A stretch of 64,000 nucleotides of DNA from Streptomyces sp. JHA26 (lineage in GTDB: Bacteria; Actinomycetota; Actinomycetes; Streptomycetales; Streptomycetaceae): the NCBI RefSeq assembly GCF_002005565.1, contig NZ_BDJC01000028.1, forward strand, positions 1 to 64,000, written 5' to 3'. Below, piece by piece: positions 38,684 through 47,347 of the stretch (within the stretch, counting starts at the first letter, position 1; each line of letters starts with the position of its first letter). A program made the translations under genes and the position numbers. The notes under the pieces were generated by a model, which saw only the letters and a program-made list of their open reading frames with translations, ran no database searches and was not told where the DNA came from.

Positions 38684-40597
38684 GTGTCCACCACCCTCGC
38701 CCCCGCCCCCGTCCCCACGCCCGCCCGGCACGCGCCGGCCCGCCGCACCCGCGTGCTCGCCCTGCCGGAGGCACGCTGGGCCCTCGCGTCGCTGCTCGCC
38801 TTCCTCGCCGCGCTCGCCCCGGACCTCGCCGGCGCCCCCGCCTGGACGTACGGCCCCCTGTACGCGGCCGCCTACGCCGCCGGCGGCTGGGAGCCCGCAC
38901 GGGAGGGGCTGCGGGCGCTGCGCGAGAAGACCCTGGACGTCGACCTGCTGATGATCGTCGCGGCGCTCGGCGCGGCGGCCATCGGACAGGTCCTCGACGG
39001 CGCCCTGCTCATCGTCATCTTCGCCACCTCCGGCGCCCTGGAGGCCCTGGCCACCGCCCGCACCGCCGACTCCGTGCGCGGCCTGCTCGACCTCGCGCCC
39101 ACCACCGCCACCCGGCTCACCGGGGACCGCGAGGAGACCGTCCCGACCGCCGAGCTCGCCGTCGGCGACCTCCTCCTGGTCCGGCCCGGGGAGCGCATCG
39201 GAGCCGACGGCACGGTGACCGACGGCACCGGCGAGGTCGACCAGGCCACCATCACCGGCGAGTCCCTCCCGGTCCCCAAACGCCCCGGCGACGACGTCTT
39301 CGCCGGCACCCTCAACGGCACCGGCGCCCTGCGGGTCCGCGTCGACCGCGACCCCGCCGACTCGGTGATCGCCCGCATCGTCACCCTGGTCGAGGAGGCG
39401 TCCCGCACCAAGGCGCCCACGCAGCTGTTCATCGAGAAGATCGAGCAGCGCTACGCGGTCGGCGTGGTGGCCGCCACCCTCGCGGTCTTCGGCATCCCCC
39501 TCGCCTTCGGCGTCGGCCTCACCGACGCCCTGCTGCGCGCCATGACCTTCATGATCGTCGCCTCGCCCTGCGCGGTCGTCCTCGCCACGATGCCGCCCCT
39601 GCTGTCCGCCATCGCCAACGCCGGCCGGCACGGCGTCCTCGTGAAGTCGGCGGTCGCCATGGAACGCCTCGGCGAGATCGACGCCGCGGCCCTCGACAAG
39701 ACCGGCACCCTCACCGAGGGCGCCCCCGAGGTGACCGCCGTACGCCCCCTGCCCGGCTCCGGCCTCGACGAGGACGCCCTCCTCGCCCTCGCGGCCGCCG
39801 CCGAGCACCCCAGCGAGCACCCGCTGGCCCGCGCGATCGTCGCCGCGGCCCGCGCACGGGGGCTGCGCATCGCGCCCGCGGAGGACTTCGCGGCGACCCC
39901 GGGCCGCGGTGTGACGGCCGTGGTCGAGGGCCGCAAGGTGCACGTCGGCCGCGCCGAGGCGCCCCAGGGGGCCGAGACCACCGTCCAGGTCACCCGCGAC
40001 GGCACCCCGCTCGGCACCCTCGCCCTCACCGACCGCCTGCGCGCCGACGCCGCCGGGGCCACCGCCGCGCTCACCGCCCTCACCGGCGCCGCCCCCGCCC
40101 TGCTCACCGGCGACAACGCCCACGCCGCCGCCCGCGTGGCCGGCGCGACGGGCCTGACCGACGTCCGCGCGGAGCTGCTGCCCGACGACAAGGTCGAGGC
40201 CGTACGGGAGAGGCAGCGGGCCGGCCGCAAGGTGCTCTTCGTCGGCGACGGCGTCAACGACGCCCCCGCCCTCGCCGCCGCCCACGCCGGGATCGCCATG
40301 GGCCGCGCGGGCTCCGACCTGGCCCTGGAGACGGCGGACGCGGTCGTGGTCCGCGACGAGCTGGCGGCCGTGCCCGCGGTCGTCCGCCTGTCCCGGCGCG
40401 CCCGCCGACTGGTGCTGCAGAACCTGGTCGTCGCGGGCACCTTCATCACCGCGCTCGTCCTGTGGGACCTGATCGGCCACCTCCCGCTGCCGCTCGGCGT
40501 CGCCGGACACGAGGGCTCGACCGTGCTGGTCGGCCTCAACGGGCTGCGGCTGCTGCGCGAGTCGGCGTGGCGATCCGGCGGGGCGCAGGAAGCGTGA
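38684..40597 (+). CDS. P1B-4-type heavy-metal efflux ATPase (Co/Ni/Fe; CtpJ/CtpD-like)
   Basis: A 637-residue P-type ATPase. It has no N-terminal metal-binding domain. The actuator motif is TITGESLPVPK, the intramembrane motif Ser294-Pro-Cys296 (IVASPCAVVLA), the phosphorylation site Asp338 in LDKTGTLTEGA, and GDGVNDAPALAAAHAGIAMG in the ATP domain. SPC together with HEGST (His609) in the last helices defines the P1B-4 group, which exports Co, Ni or Fe(II). The GTG at 38684 is chosen over an ATG at 38663. The latter lies inside the operator, whereas TATGGT ends 6 nt before the GTG. Divergent from an NmtR-like sensor, so Ni/Co detoxification is the most likely job. Confidence 0.9.
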   Translation: MSTTLAPAPVPTPARHAPARRTRVLALPEARWALASLLAFLAALAPDLAGAPAWTYGPLYAAAYAAGGWEPAREGLRALREKTLDVDLLMIVAALGAAAIGQVLDGALLIVIFATSGALEALATARTADSVRGLLDLAPTTATRLTGDREETVPTAELAVGDLLLVRPGERIGADGTVTDGTGEVDQATITGESLPVPKRPGDDVFAGTLNGTGALRVRVDRDPADSVIARIVTLVEEASRTKAPTQLFIEKIEQRYAVGVVAATLAVFGIPLAFGVGLTDALLRAMTFMIVASPCAVVLATMPPLLSAIANAGRHGVLVKSAVAMERLGEIDAAALDKTGTLTEGAPEVTAVRPLPGSGLDEDALLALAAAAEHPSEHPLARAIVAAARARGLRIAPAEDFAATPGRGVTAVVEGRKVHVGRAEAPQGAETTVQVTRDGTPLGTLALTDRLRADAAGATAALTALTGAAPALLTGDNAHAAARVAGATGLTDVRAELLPDDKVEAVRERQRAGRKVLFVGDGVNDAPALAAAHAGIAMGRAGSDLALETADAVVVRDELAAVPAVVRLSRRARRLVLQNLVVAGTFITALVLWDLIGHLPLPLGVAGHEGSTVLVGLNGLRLLRESAWRSGGAQEA

Positions 40598-40652
40598 GGT
40601 CCATGTCGGAAACTCGCCAGCCAGGGCCCGCACGGTGGATCACCATGGACGC

Positions 40653-42140
40653 ATGCAGACGGCCATGCACACCGACACCGAGGGCTGCGTACGCGCCGTC
40701 CGGTCGAAGGACGCGCGCTTCGACGGCTGGTTCTTCACCGCCGTCCTGACCACCCGCATCTACTGCCGGCCCAGCTGCCCCGTGGTGCCGCCCAAGCCGG
40801 AGAACATGATCTTCTACCCGAGCGCGGCGGCCTGCCAGCAGGCCGGGTTCCGGGCGTGCAAGCGCTGCCGCCCGGACACCAGCCCCGGCTCCCCCGAGTG
40901 GAACCAGCGGGCCGACCTGACCGCCCGCGCCATGCGCCTGATCGCGGACGGCGTCGTGGACCGCGAGGGCGTCCCCGGCCTCGCCGCCCGCCTCGGCTAC
41001 AGCACCCGGCAGATCGAACGCCAGCTCCTCGCCGAGGTCGGCGCGGGCCCCCTCGCCCTCGCCCGCGCGCAGCGCGCCCAGACCGCCCGGCTGCTCATCG
41101 AGACGACGCCGCTGCCGATGGCGGACATCGCCTTCGCGGCCGGCTTCTCCTCCGTGCGCACCTTCAACGACACGGTCCGCGAGGTCTTCGCCCTCTCCCC
41201 GAGCGAGCTGCGCGCCCGCCGCCCACCCGAGGACCGGTCCGCCGGGACCCCCGGCGGTGCGCCGGCCCTCCGCCTCCCCTTCCGCGCCCCCCTCAACCCC
41301 GACAACCTCTTCGGCCACCTCGCCGCCACCGCCGTACCCGGCGTGGAGGAGTGGCGGGACGGCGCCTACCGCCGTACCCTGCGCCTCCCCCACGGTCACG
41401 GCATCGTGGCCCTCACCCCCGCCCCCGACCACATCGACTGCCGCCTCACCCTCACCGACCTGCGCGACCTGACCGTCGCCATCAGCCGCTGCCGCCGCCT
41501 GCTCGACCTGGACGCCGACCCGACGGCCGTCGACGACCAGCTGCGCACCGACCCGCTGCTCGCGCCGCTGGTCGACAAGGCCCCCGGCCGCCGCGTGCCG
41601 CGCACCGTCGACGAGGCGGAGTTCGCCGTACGGGCGGTCCTGGGCCAGCAGGTCTCCACCGCCGCCGCCCGCACCCACGCGGCCCGCCTGGTCACGGCGC
41701 ACGGCGACCCGGTGGAGGACCCGGAGGGCGGCCTGACCCACCTCTTCCCGTCGACCGAGGCCCTGGCGGAGGTGGACCCGGACACGCTGGCGATGCCCCG
41801 CACCCGCCGCGCCACCCTCACCACCCTCGTCCGCCACCTCGCCGACGGCTCACTCGTCCTCGGCGTCGAGACCGACCGGGCGGACACCCGCGCCCGCCTC
41901 CTCGCGCTCCCCGGCTTCGGCCCCTGGACCGCCGACATCATCGCGATGCGCGCCCTCGGCGACCCCGACGCCTTCCTCCCCACCGACCTCGGCGTCCGCC
42001 GCGCCGCCCGCGACCTGGGCCTGCCCTCCACCCCGGCGGCGCTCACCGCCCGGGCGGCGGCCTGGCGGCCCTGGCGGGCGTACGCCGTCCAGTACCTGTG
42101 GGCGACCGACAGCCACCCGATCAACTTCCTGCCCGCCTGA
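40653..42140 (+). CDS. alkA: Bifunctional Ada-type regulator / AlkA 3-methyladenine DNA glycosylase
   Basis: A 495-residue fusion. Residues about 5-80 form the Ada N-terminal zinc domain, with four cysteines in YCRPSCP and ACKRCRPD; the first accepts methyl from DNA phosphotriesters. Residues about 85-185 form an AraC-type HTH (VPGLAARLGYSTRQIERQL; MADIAFAAGFSSVRTFND). Residues about 200-495 form AlkA, with the HhH-GPD motif LPGFGPWTADIIAMRALGD, whose Asp-containing tail is catalytic. It should sense alkylation and excise 3-methyladenine. ATG 40653 or 40665 are both possible starts; neither has a clear ribosome binding site. Followed 19 bp later by ogt, so the pair forms an adaptive-response operon, likely self-activated. 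Confidence 0.92.
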   Translation: MQTAMHTDTEGCVRAVRSKDARFDGWFFTAVLTTRIYCRPSCPVVPPKPENMIFYPSAAACQQAGFRACKRCRPDTSPGSPEWNQRADLTARAMRLIADGVVDREGVPGLAARLGYSTRQIERQLLAEVGAGPLALARAQRAQTARLLIETTPLPMADIAFAAGFSSVRTFNDTVREVFALSPSELRARRPPEDRSAGTPGGAPALRLPFRAPLNPDNLFGHLAATAVPGVEEWRDGAYRRTLRLPHGHGIVALTPAPDHIDCRLTLTDLRDLTVAISRCRRLLDLDADPTAVDDQLRTDPLLAPLVDKAPGRRVPRTVDEAEFAVRAVLGQQVSTAAARTHAARLVTAHGDPVEDPEGGLTHLFPSTEALAEVDPDTLAMPRTRRATLTTLVRHLADGSLVLGVETDRADTRARLLALPGFGPWTADIIAMRALGDPDAFLPTDLGVRRAARDLGLPSTPAALTARAAAWRPWRAYAVQYLWATDSHPINFLPA

Positions 42141-42159
42141 GCCCGCGCGAGGTACCGAC

Positions 42160-42651
42160 GTGAGACAGCACACCGTGATCGACAGCCCCTACGGCCCCCT
42201 CACCCTGGTCGCCGAGGACGGCGTCCTGTGCGGCCTCTACATGACCGACCAGCGCCACCGCCCGCCGGAGGAGACCTTCGGCGCCCACGACGCACGGCCC
42301 TTCGCCGAGGCCGCGGAACAACTCGAGGCCTACTTCGCCGGCGACCTGCTGGACTTCACCCTCCCCCTGCGCCTCGACGGCACCGCCTTCCAGCGCACGG
42401 TCTGGGAGCAGCTCCGGAAGATCCCCTACGGCGAGACGCGCACCTACGGCGAACTCGCCGCCGCCCTCGGCAACCCCGCCGCCTCCCGGGCCGTCGGCCT
42501 CGCCAACGGGCGCAACCCGATCGGCATCGTCGTCCCCTGCCACCGCGTCATCGGCGCGAGCGGCGGCCTCACCGGCTACGGCGGCGGCCTGGAACGCAAG
42601 CAGCGGCTGCTGGACTTCGAACGCGGAACGGCGGGCGCGGCGCTGTTCTGA
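42160..42651 (+). CDS. ogt: O6-methylguanine-DNA methyltransferase
   Basis: A 163-residue suicide repair protein. The acceptor cysteine is in GIVVPCHRVIGASGGLTGYG, and the DNA-binding wing region is FQRTVWEQLRKIPYGETRTYG. It starts at GTG 42160 with GAGG about 7 nt upstream, 19 bp after the Ada-AlkA gene, so it is likely co-transcribed. It lacks the Ada regulatory half, which here is fused to AlkA instead. Confidence 0.94.
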   Translation: MRQHTVIDSPYGPLTLVAEDGVLCGLYMTDQRHRPPEETFGAHDARPFAEAAEQLEAYFAGDLLDFTLPLRLDGTAFQRTVWEQLRKIPYGETRTYGELAAALGNPAASRAVGLANGRNPIGIVVPCHRVIGASGGLTGYGGGLERKQRLLDFERGTAGAALF

Positions 42652-42679
42652 GCCCGGCCCGGACCGGGCGGAAAAGGCG

Positions 42680-42709
42680 TTGCCGCCGCCCGGCGGGGCG
42701 GGCTAGCCT
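42680..42709 (+). promoter_or_regulatory. Promoter of the LLM-oxidoreductase gene
   Basis: TTGCCG (42680-42685) and TAGCCT (42704-42709) are spaced by 18 bp, a good vegetative-type match. It gives a leader of about 120 nt. Confidence 0.5.
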
Positions 42710-42834
42710 CGCCCCACTCTGAAGATCCACGCTCTCTCGAACGATGCCGCAGAACGGGAGCAGGCCCGCGCACGGCCGCGCGGTGCCAGGAGGGGCGGCG
42801 CCACAGTCAGGCACGCCCTCCTGAGGAGACTCCC

Positions 42835-43686
42835 ATGAAGATCGGCCTCGGCCTCCCCATCGACGACCCCGCCCAGCTGCTGACCTGGGCCCGGCGCGCC
42901 GACACGGGACCGTTCAGCACGCTCGGCCTGCTCGACCGGCTCGTCTACGACAACCCCGAGCCCCTGGTCACGCTCGCGGCCCTCGCCGGCGCCACGTCCC
43001 GCATCCGGGTCCAGACCGAGGTGCTGATCGCCCCGGTCCACGGCACCGCGCTCCTCGCCAAGCAGACCGCCACCCTCGACCGCCTCTCGGGCGGCCGCTT
43101 CACCCTCGGCATCGGCGTCGGCGGCCGGGAGGACGACTGCCTCGCCGCCGGCGTCGACATCCACCGGCGGGGCCGGCGCCTCGACGAGCAGATGACCCTG
43201 CTCCGCCGCGTCTGGGCGGGCGAGCCCTACGCCGAGGACGTCGGCGCCATCGGCCCGCGCCCCGCGACGCCCGGCGGGCCCGAGGTGCTGTTCGGCGGTT
43301 TCGCCCCGGCCGCCCTCGAACGCGTCGGCCGCTTCGGTGACGGTTTCCTCGGCGCCGCGCTGCCGCCCGCGCACATGGCCGGCCTGTTCCGCGCCGTCGA
43401 GGCGGTCTGGCGCAGGCACGACCGCCCCGGCCGGCCCCGCCTGGTGGCCCAGGCGAGCGTCGCCCTCGGCCCGGACGGCACGGCGGACCGGGCCCGGCGC
43501 ACCATGAGCGACTACTACGCCTTCACCGGCCGCGCCGAGTACATGACGAAGGGCCTGCTCACCACGGCCCGCGAGATCCGCGCCGCCGTCGACGCCTTCG
43601 CCGACATCGGCGCCGACGAGGTCGTCCTCTACTGCTGGTCCTCGGGTCCCGACCAGGTCGACCGCCTCGCCGACGCCCTGTTCTGA
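42835..43686 (+). CDS. LLM-class flavin-dependent oxidoreductase
   Basis: A 283-residue luciferase-like monooxygenase-fold protein. Markers are MKIGLGLPIDDPAQLL, RIRVQTEVLIAPVHGTALLA, RLSGGRFTLGIGVGGREDD and PEVLFGGFAPAALERVGRFGD. ATG at 42835 follows GAGGAG. The substrate and the choice of FMN or F420 are unknown. It is transcribed away from ogt under its own promoter. Its last 58 bp overlap the 3' end of the convergent Nudix gene. Confidence 0.85.
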   Translation: MKIGLGLPIDDPAQLLTWARRADTGPFSTLGLLDRLVYDNPEPLVTLAALAGATSRIRVQTEVLIAPVHGTALLAKQTATLDRLSGGRFTLGIGVGGREDDCLAAGVDIHRRGRRLDEQMTLLRRVWAGEPYAEDVGAIGPRPATPGGPEVLFGGFAPAALERVGRFGDGFLGAALPPAHMAGLFRAVEAVWRRHDRPGRPRLVAQASVALGPDGTADRARRTMSDYYAFTGRAEYMTKGLLTTAREIRAAVDAFADIGADEVVLYCWSSGPDQVDRLADALF

Positions 43687-44192
43687 TCCGTCGCCGCCTG
43701 CCGGCCGACCCGGACACCGTTCTCCAGCTCCGCGGTCCCCGAGCCGTCCTCGAGCACGTCGAGGGCGGCCAGGACCCGTCCGTGCAGGGAGCCGAGGAGG
43801 TGGTCGGCCAGGTCGGCGCGCGGCACCAGGCGCCAGGACAGCAGCTCCTCCTCCTGGAGGCGGATCGCCCCGAGGTCCTCCTCGCCGAGGACGCCGCCGT
43901 CGTAGACGTACGACACCAGCGGCGGCCGGCCGAGGCCCGGCACCCAGTCCACCGCGAGCAGCCGGCCGGGCGGGACGTCCAGGCCGATCTCCTCGAGGGT
44001 CTCGCGCCGGGCGCCCTGGCGCGGGGTCTCGCCGTCGTCCGACTCGATGGTGCCGCCCGGCAGGGTCCAGCCCTCCCGGTAGTTCGGCTCCACGAGCAGC
44101 ACGCTGCCCGCGGCGTCCCGGAACAGCACGGCGGCGCCGGCGAGCACGCGGGGCAGTCCGGCGATGTACGTGGCGTAGTCGAGCGTCGTCAT
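43629..44192 (-). CDS. Nudix hydrolase
   Basis: A 187-residue Nudix pyrophosphatase. The box reads GGTIESDDGE (two residues longer than the standard GX5E part), then seven residues, then RETLEEIGLDV. The catalytic REx2EE core is intact. The C-terminal 20 or so residues (after GVRVGRQ) lie inside the convergent LLM gene and may be dispensable. ATG 44192 is set by TACCCT (44199-44204, minus strand) ending 6 nt upstream and the absence of a usable Shine-Dalgarno sequence, so it is probably leaderless. The substrate is unknown; a GDP-sugar, ADP-ribose or oxidised nucleotide is possible. Confidence 0.87.
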   Translation of the reverse strand: MTTLDYATYIAGLPRVLAGAAVLFRDAAGSVLLVEPNYREGWTLPGGTIESDDGETPRQGARRETLEEIGLDVPPGRLLAVDWVPGLGRPPLVSYVYDGGVLGEEDLGAIRLQEEELLSWRLVPRADLADHLLGSLHGRVLAALDVLEDGSGTAELENGVRVGRQAATDQNRASARRSTWSGPEDQQ

Positions 44193-44243
44193 CCTGGCAG
44201 GGTATGTCCGTCCGGCGGGGGTGTTCCACGGAGCGGTCGGGGC

Positions 44244-44273
44244 ATGACGGCGGGGGCGCGCTCCGGTTAAGGT
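44244..44273 (+). promoter_or_regulatory. Promoter of the glycerate kinase gene
   Basis: ATGACG (44244-44249) and TAAGGT (44268-44273) are separated by 18 bp. The start codon is 56 bp downstream, with GGGGAG as ribosome binding site. Confidence 0.45.
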
Positions 44274-44329
44274 CGCAGCGGCGCGACTGCCTTGACGTGC
44301 GCAAGGCTCGAAGAGCAAGGGGAGACAAG

Positions 44330-45481
44330 GTGGCTGACGCTGCAGTGGACGGGGCCCGCCGGGTGCTCGTCGCCGCGGACAAGTTCAAGGGTTCGTTGAC
44401 GGCCGTCGAGGTCGCCGAGCGGGTCGCGGCCGGGCTGCGCCGCATCGTGCCGGACGTCGACGTCGAGGCGCTGCCCGTTGCCGACGGCGGCGACGGCACC
44501 GTGGCCGCGGCGGTCGCGGCCGGGTTCGAGCGCCGGGAGGTGCGGGTCGCCGGGCCCCTCGGCGACGAGGTCACGGCGGCGTTCGCGCTGCGCGGTGACA
44601 CCGCGGTCGTGGAGATGGCCGAGGCCAGCGGGTTGCAGCGGTTGCCCGCCGGTGTCCTGGCCCCGCTGACCGCCTCCACGTACGGCTCGGGCGAGCTGCT
44701 GCGGGCCGCGCTGGACGCGGGCGCGCGGACGATCGTGTTCGGGGTCGGCGGCAGCGCGACCACGGACGGCGGCGCGGGGATGCTGTCCGCGCTGGGCGCG
44801 CGCTTCCTGCGCGGGGACGGGGAGCCGGTGGCGCCGGGCGGCGGGGGTCTCGCCGACGTCGCCTCGGCCGATCTGTCCGGCCTGGACCCGCGGCTGGCGG
44901 ACGTCGAGCTGGTGCTCGCGAGCGACGTCGACAATCCGCTGACGGGGCCGAAGGGCGCTCCGGCCGTCTACGGCCCGCAGAAGGGCGCCTCCCCGGAGGA
45001 CGTGGAGACGCTGGACGCGGCCCTCGCGCACTTCGCGAAGGTCCTGGAGGGGCCGGTGGGGGCGCGGGCCGCCGAGCACGCCGCCTCGCCGGGCGCGGGT
45101 GCCGCGGGCGGCATCGGGTACGGCGCGCTGCTGATCGGGGCGCGGTTCCGGGCCGGCATCGAGGTGATGCTGGACGTGCTGGGCTTCGCGCCGGCGCTGG
45201 CGCGGGCCGACCTGGTGATCACGGGGGAGGGCTCGCTGGACGAGCAGACCCTGCACGGGAAGGCGCCGGCCGGTGTCGCGGCGGCGGCCCGGAGCGCGGG
45301 CAAGGAGGTCGTCGCGGTGTGCGGACGGCTGGCGCTGCCGGCGGAGGCGCTGGGGCGGGCCGGGATCCGGCGGGCGTACCCGCTGACGGACGTGGAGCCG
45401 GACGTGGCGAAGTGCATCGCCGATGCGGGGCCCGTCCTGGAGCGGGTCGCGGAGCGCATCGCCCGGGACTTCCTGGCGTAG
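44330..45481 (+). CDS. glxK: Glycerate kinase
   Basis: A 383-residue class II glycerate kinase (GlxK/GarK family), phosphorylating D-glycerate. Family motifs are VLVAADKFKGSLTAVEVAE, LPVADGGDGTVAA, GVGGSATTDGGAGMLSALG, LASDVDNPLTGPKGA and ADLVITGEGSLDEQTLHGK. GTG 44330 follows GGGGAG by 7 nt. Glycerate could come from glyoxylate released by the ccr operon encoded 3 kb away, but the genes are not co-transcribed and glyoxylate carboligase is not in view. Confidence 0.93.
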   Translation: MADAAVDGARRVLVAADKFKGSLTAVEVAERVAAGLRRIVPDVDVEALPVADGGDGTVAAAVAAGFERREVRVAGPLGDEVTAAFALRGDTAVVEMAEASGLQRLPAGVLAPLTASTYGSGELLRAALDAGARTIVFGVGGSATTDGGAGMLSALGARFLRGDGEPVAPGGGGLADVASADLSGLDPRLADVELVLASDVDNPLTGPKGAPAVYGPQKGASPEDVETLDAALAHFAKVLEGPVGARAAEHAASPGAGAAGGIGYGALLIGARFRAGIEVMLDVLGFAPALARADLVITGEGSLDEQTLHGKAPAGVAAAARSAGKEVVAVCGRLALPAEALGRAGIRRAYPLTDVEPDVAKCIADAGPVLERVAERIARDFLA

Positions 45482-45495
45482 GCGAGTCTCGTCCC

Positions 45496-45518
45496 CCGGG
45501 GGCTGCCGCCCCCGGACC
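45496..45518 (+). repeat. REP-like hairpin element, copy 1
   Basis: CCGGGGGC-TGCC-GCCCCCGG followed by ACC, 15 bp after the glycerate kinase stop. It can act as a transcription terminator-like stem for that gene. An inverted near-copy lies at 45624-45646 (20 of 23 positions identical). Confidence 0.55.
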
Positions 45519-45623
45519 TCCGCTTTCGGCCCTTCGAACGGGCCTCGTCCTCACTCGCCGGACGGGCTGAGTGTCTCACCTGTATCCCGACCGAGTCGGG
45601 TGGTGGGTGGGCGTAGGCCCGGG

Positions 45624-45646
45624 GGTCTGGGGGGCGCAGCCCCCGG
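45624..45646 (-). repeat. REP-like hairpin element, copy 2 (inverted)
   Basis: Read on the minus strand it begins CCGGGGGCTGC and ends CAGACC. It is the inverted partner of 45496-45518, so the two face each other across about 105 bp of gene-free DNA. G/C-rich palindromes of this form recur between Streptomyces genes. Confidence 0.5.
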
Positions 45647-45683
45647 CGAGGCCCGCACCGACGCCGGGCACCGGGCGAACGAA

Positions 45684-45715
45684 AGGGCCCCGAACCCAAC
45701 CAGGTCCGGGGCCCT
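45684..45715 (-). terminator. Terminator of the psd-pssA operon
   Basis: On the minus strand AGGGCCCCG, a 14-nt loop and CGGGGCCCT form a perfect 9-bp stem followed by TTTCGTT. It lies 12 bp beyond the pssA stop codon. Confidence 0.7.
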
Positions 45716-45727
45716 CACAACGCACCG

Positions 45728-46582
45728 CTACGGCAACTGCGCCGCCCGCGCCTCCCGCCGGTTGCCACGGAAGTTGTTCACCCGCCGGGCCGTCGCGAAC
45801 AGCGGGATCACCGCGCCCATCACCAGCTGGAGCGCGCACCCCGTCTGCAGCAGCAGCTGCCCGCTCGGCGCGTCGAACGCCCAGCCGGCCAGCAGGCCCA
45901 TCGACAGGACGATCCACGACAGCATCGCCACCGCGAGGCGCCCCCGCGGCTTCGGGTACTCGACCCGGCTCACCATCAGCCAGGCCGTGCCGATGATGGC
46001 GAGGAGCGTCGCCACGAAGGGCAGCTCCAGCAGCACGATCGAGACCACCGTCAGCGCACCGAACGGCGAGGGCATGCCCTGGAACGTGCCGTCCTTCACG
46101 GTGACGCAGGAGAATCTCGCGAGTCTCAGCACCACCGCCAGCAGCACCACGATCGCGCCCACCGCCGCGACCCGCTGGTACGCGTCGTGCGCGACCATCC
46201 CGTAGACCAGGACGAAGTACGCCGGCGCCAGCCCGAAGCTGATCAGGTCGGACAGGTTGTCCAGCTCGGCGCCCATCGGCGAGCTGCGCAGCTTGCGCGC
46301 CACGAGCCCGTCGAACAGGTCGAAGATCGCCGCGCAGAGCATCAGGATCACCGCGGTGGCCGCGCTGTGCCGGGCCATGCCCGACTCCTCGCTGCCCGTC
46401 AGGTGCGGGATCAGGATGCCGGTGGTGGTGAAGTACACCGCCATGAAGCCGCACGTGGCGTTGCCGAGGGTGAGGGTGTCCGCTATCGACAGGCGCAGCG
46501 AGAGCGGCATCTCCTCCTCGTCGTCCACCTCGTCGGCCTCGGGCACCCACCCGGCCTGGGTCTGTGGATCAATCACGGTCAA
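45728..46582 (-). CDS. pssA: CDP-diacylglycerol-serine O-phosphatidyltransferase
   Basis: A 284-residue membrane CDP-alcohol phosphotransferase making phosphatidylserine. The signature D-G-x2-A-R-x8-G-x3-D-x3-D is seen in FDGLVARKLRSSPMGAELDN followed by LSD (about residues 88-110). Six or so hydrophobic segments follow. The start is either TTG 46582 (14-bp overlap with psd) or GTG 46576 (8-bp overlap); either way it is translationally coupled to psd, the next enzyme in phosphatidylethanolamine synthesis. The coordinates use TTG. Confidence 0.92.
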   Translation of the reverse strand: MTVIDPQTQAGWVPEADEVDDEEEMPLSLRLSIADTLTLGNATCGFMAVYFTTTGILIPHLTGSEESGMARHSAATAVILMLCAAIFDLFDGLVARKLRSSPMGAELDNLSDLISFGLAPAYFVLVYGMVAHDAYQRVAAVGAIVVLLAVVLRLARFSCVTVKDGTFQGMPSPFGALTVVSIVLLELPFVATLLAIIGTAWLMVSRVEYPKPRGRLAVAMLSWIVLSMGLLAGWAFDAPSGQLLLQTGCALQLVMGAVIPLFATARRVNNFRGNRREARAAQLP

Positions 46583-47225
46583 TGCGAGTCACCCCAGCCA
46601 CCGTCTTCTGCCCCACCTCGACCGCGACCTCCACGCCCTCCGGCAGGTACAGGTCGACGCGCGAGCCGAAGCGGATCAGGCCGATCCGCTCGCCCTGCTC
46701 GACCTTCGTGCCCTGGGGCAGGTAGGGAACGATGCGGCGGGCCACCGCGCCGGCGATCTGGATCATCTCGATGTCACCGAGCTCGGTGTCGAAGTGCCAC
46801 ACCACCCGCTCGTTGTTCTCGCTCTCCTTGTTGAAGGCGGGAACGAAACCACCGGGGATGTGCTCGACCGACGTCACCGTGCCGGCCAGCGGCGCGCGGT
46901 TGACGTGGACGTTGAGCGGGCTCATGAAGATCGCGACGCGGGTACGGCCGTCCTTCCACGGCATGATGCTCTGCACCACACCGTCGGCGGGCGAGATGAC
47001 CCGGCCCCGGGTGATCTCGCGCTCGGGGTCGCGGAAGAACCACAGCATCCCCGCCGCGAGCGCGGTGGCGGGGACGGCGACGGCCTTGGCCGCGCCCGAG
47101 CGGCGGGCGCGGAGCAGGCTGACGGCTGCGGTGGCGACGGTCGGCAGAAGCCACGGCGATGCTCCGCGCGCGAGGCGTACGCCGACGAGGCTGTCGCGAG
47201 GTGCAGAGGTTTGGCTGTGGGGCAT
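46569..47225 (-). CDS. psd: Phosphatidylserine decarboxylase proenzyme
   Basis: A 218-residue proenzyme, the short bacterial type. One hydrophobic segment lies near residues 40-60 (AVAVPATALAAGMLWFF) before FRDPERE. VISPADGVVQSI, MSPLNVHVNRAPLAG and the self-cleavage motif in IRFGSRVDLYLPEG (Gly-Ser, Ser becoming the pyruvoyl group) are all present. ATG 47225 follows GAAGG. First gene of the psd-pssA operon, an order opposite to the pathway order. Confidence 0.93.
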   Translation of the reverse strand: MPHSQTSAPRDSLVGVRLARGASPWLLPTVATAAVSLLRARRSGAAKAVAVPATALAAGMLWFFRDPEREITRGRVISPADGVVQSIMPWKDGRTRVAIFMSPLNVHVNRAPLAGTVTSVEHIPGGFVPAFNKESENNERVVWHFDTELGDIEMIQIAGAVARRIVPYLPQGTKVEQGERIGLIRFGSRVDLYLPEGVEVAVEVGQKTVAGVTRIDRD

Positions 47226-47347
47226 GGATGACCTTCGTAGCGGATGATGCCGCACTCTGACGGGGGACGGCGGCTTTTCGGCGATCGTAGCGGCTATCAG
47301 TCGTAACTGGGTAAGCCAGGAAGCTGAGTCGACGGCCGAACAATGCC

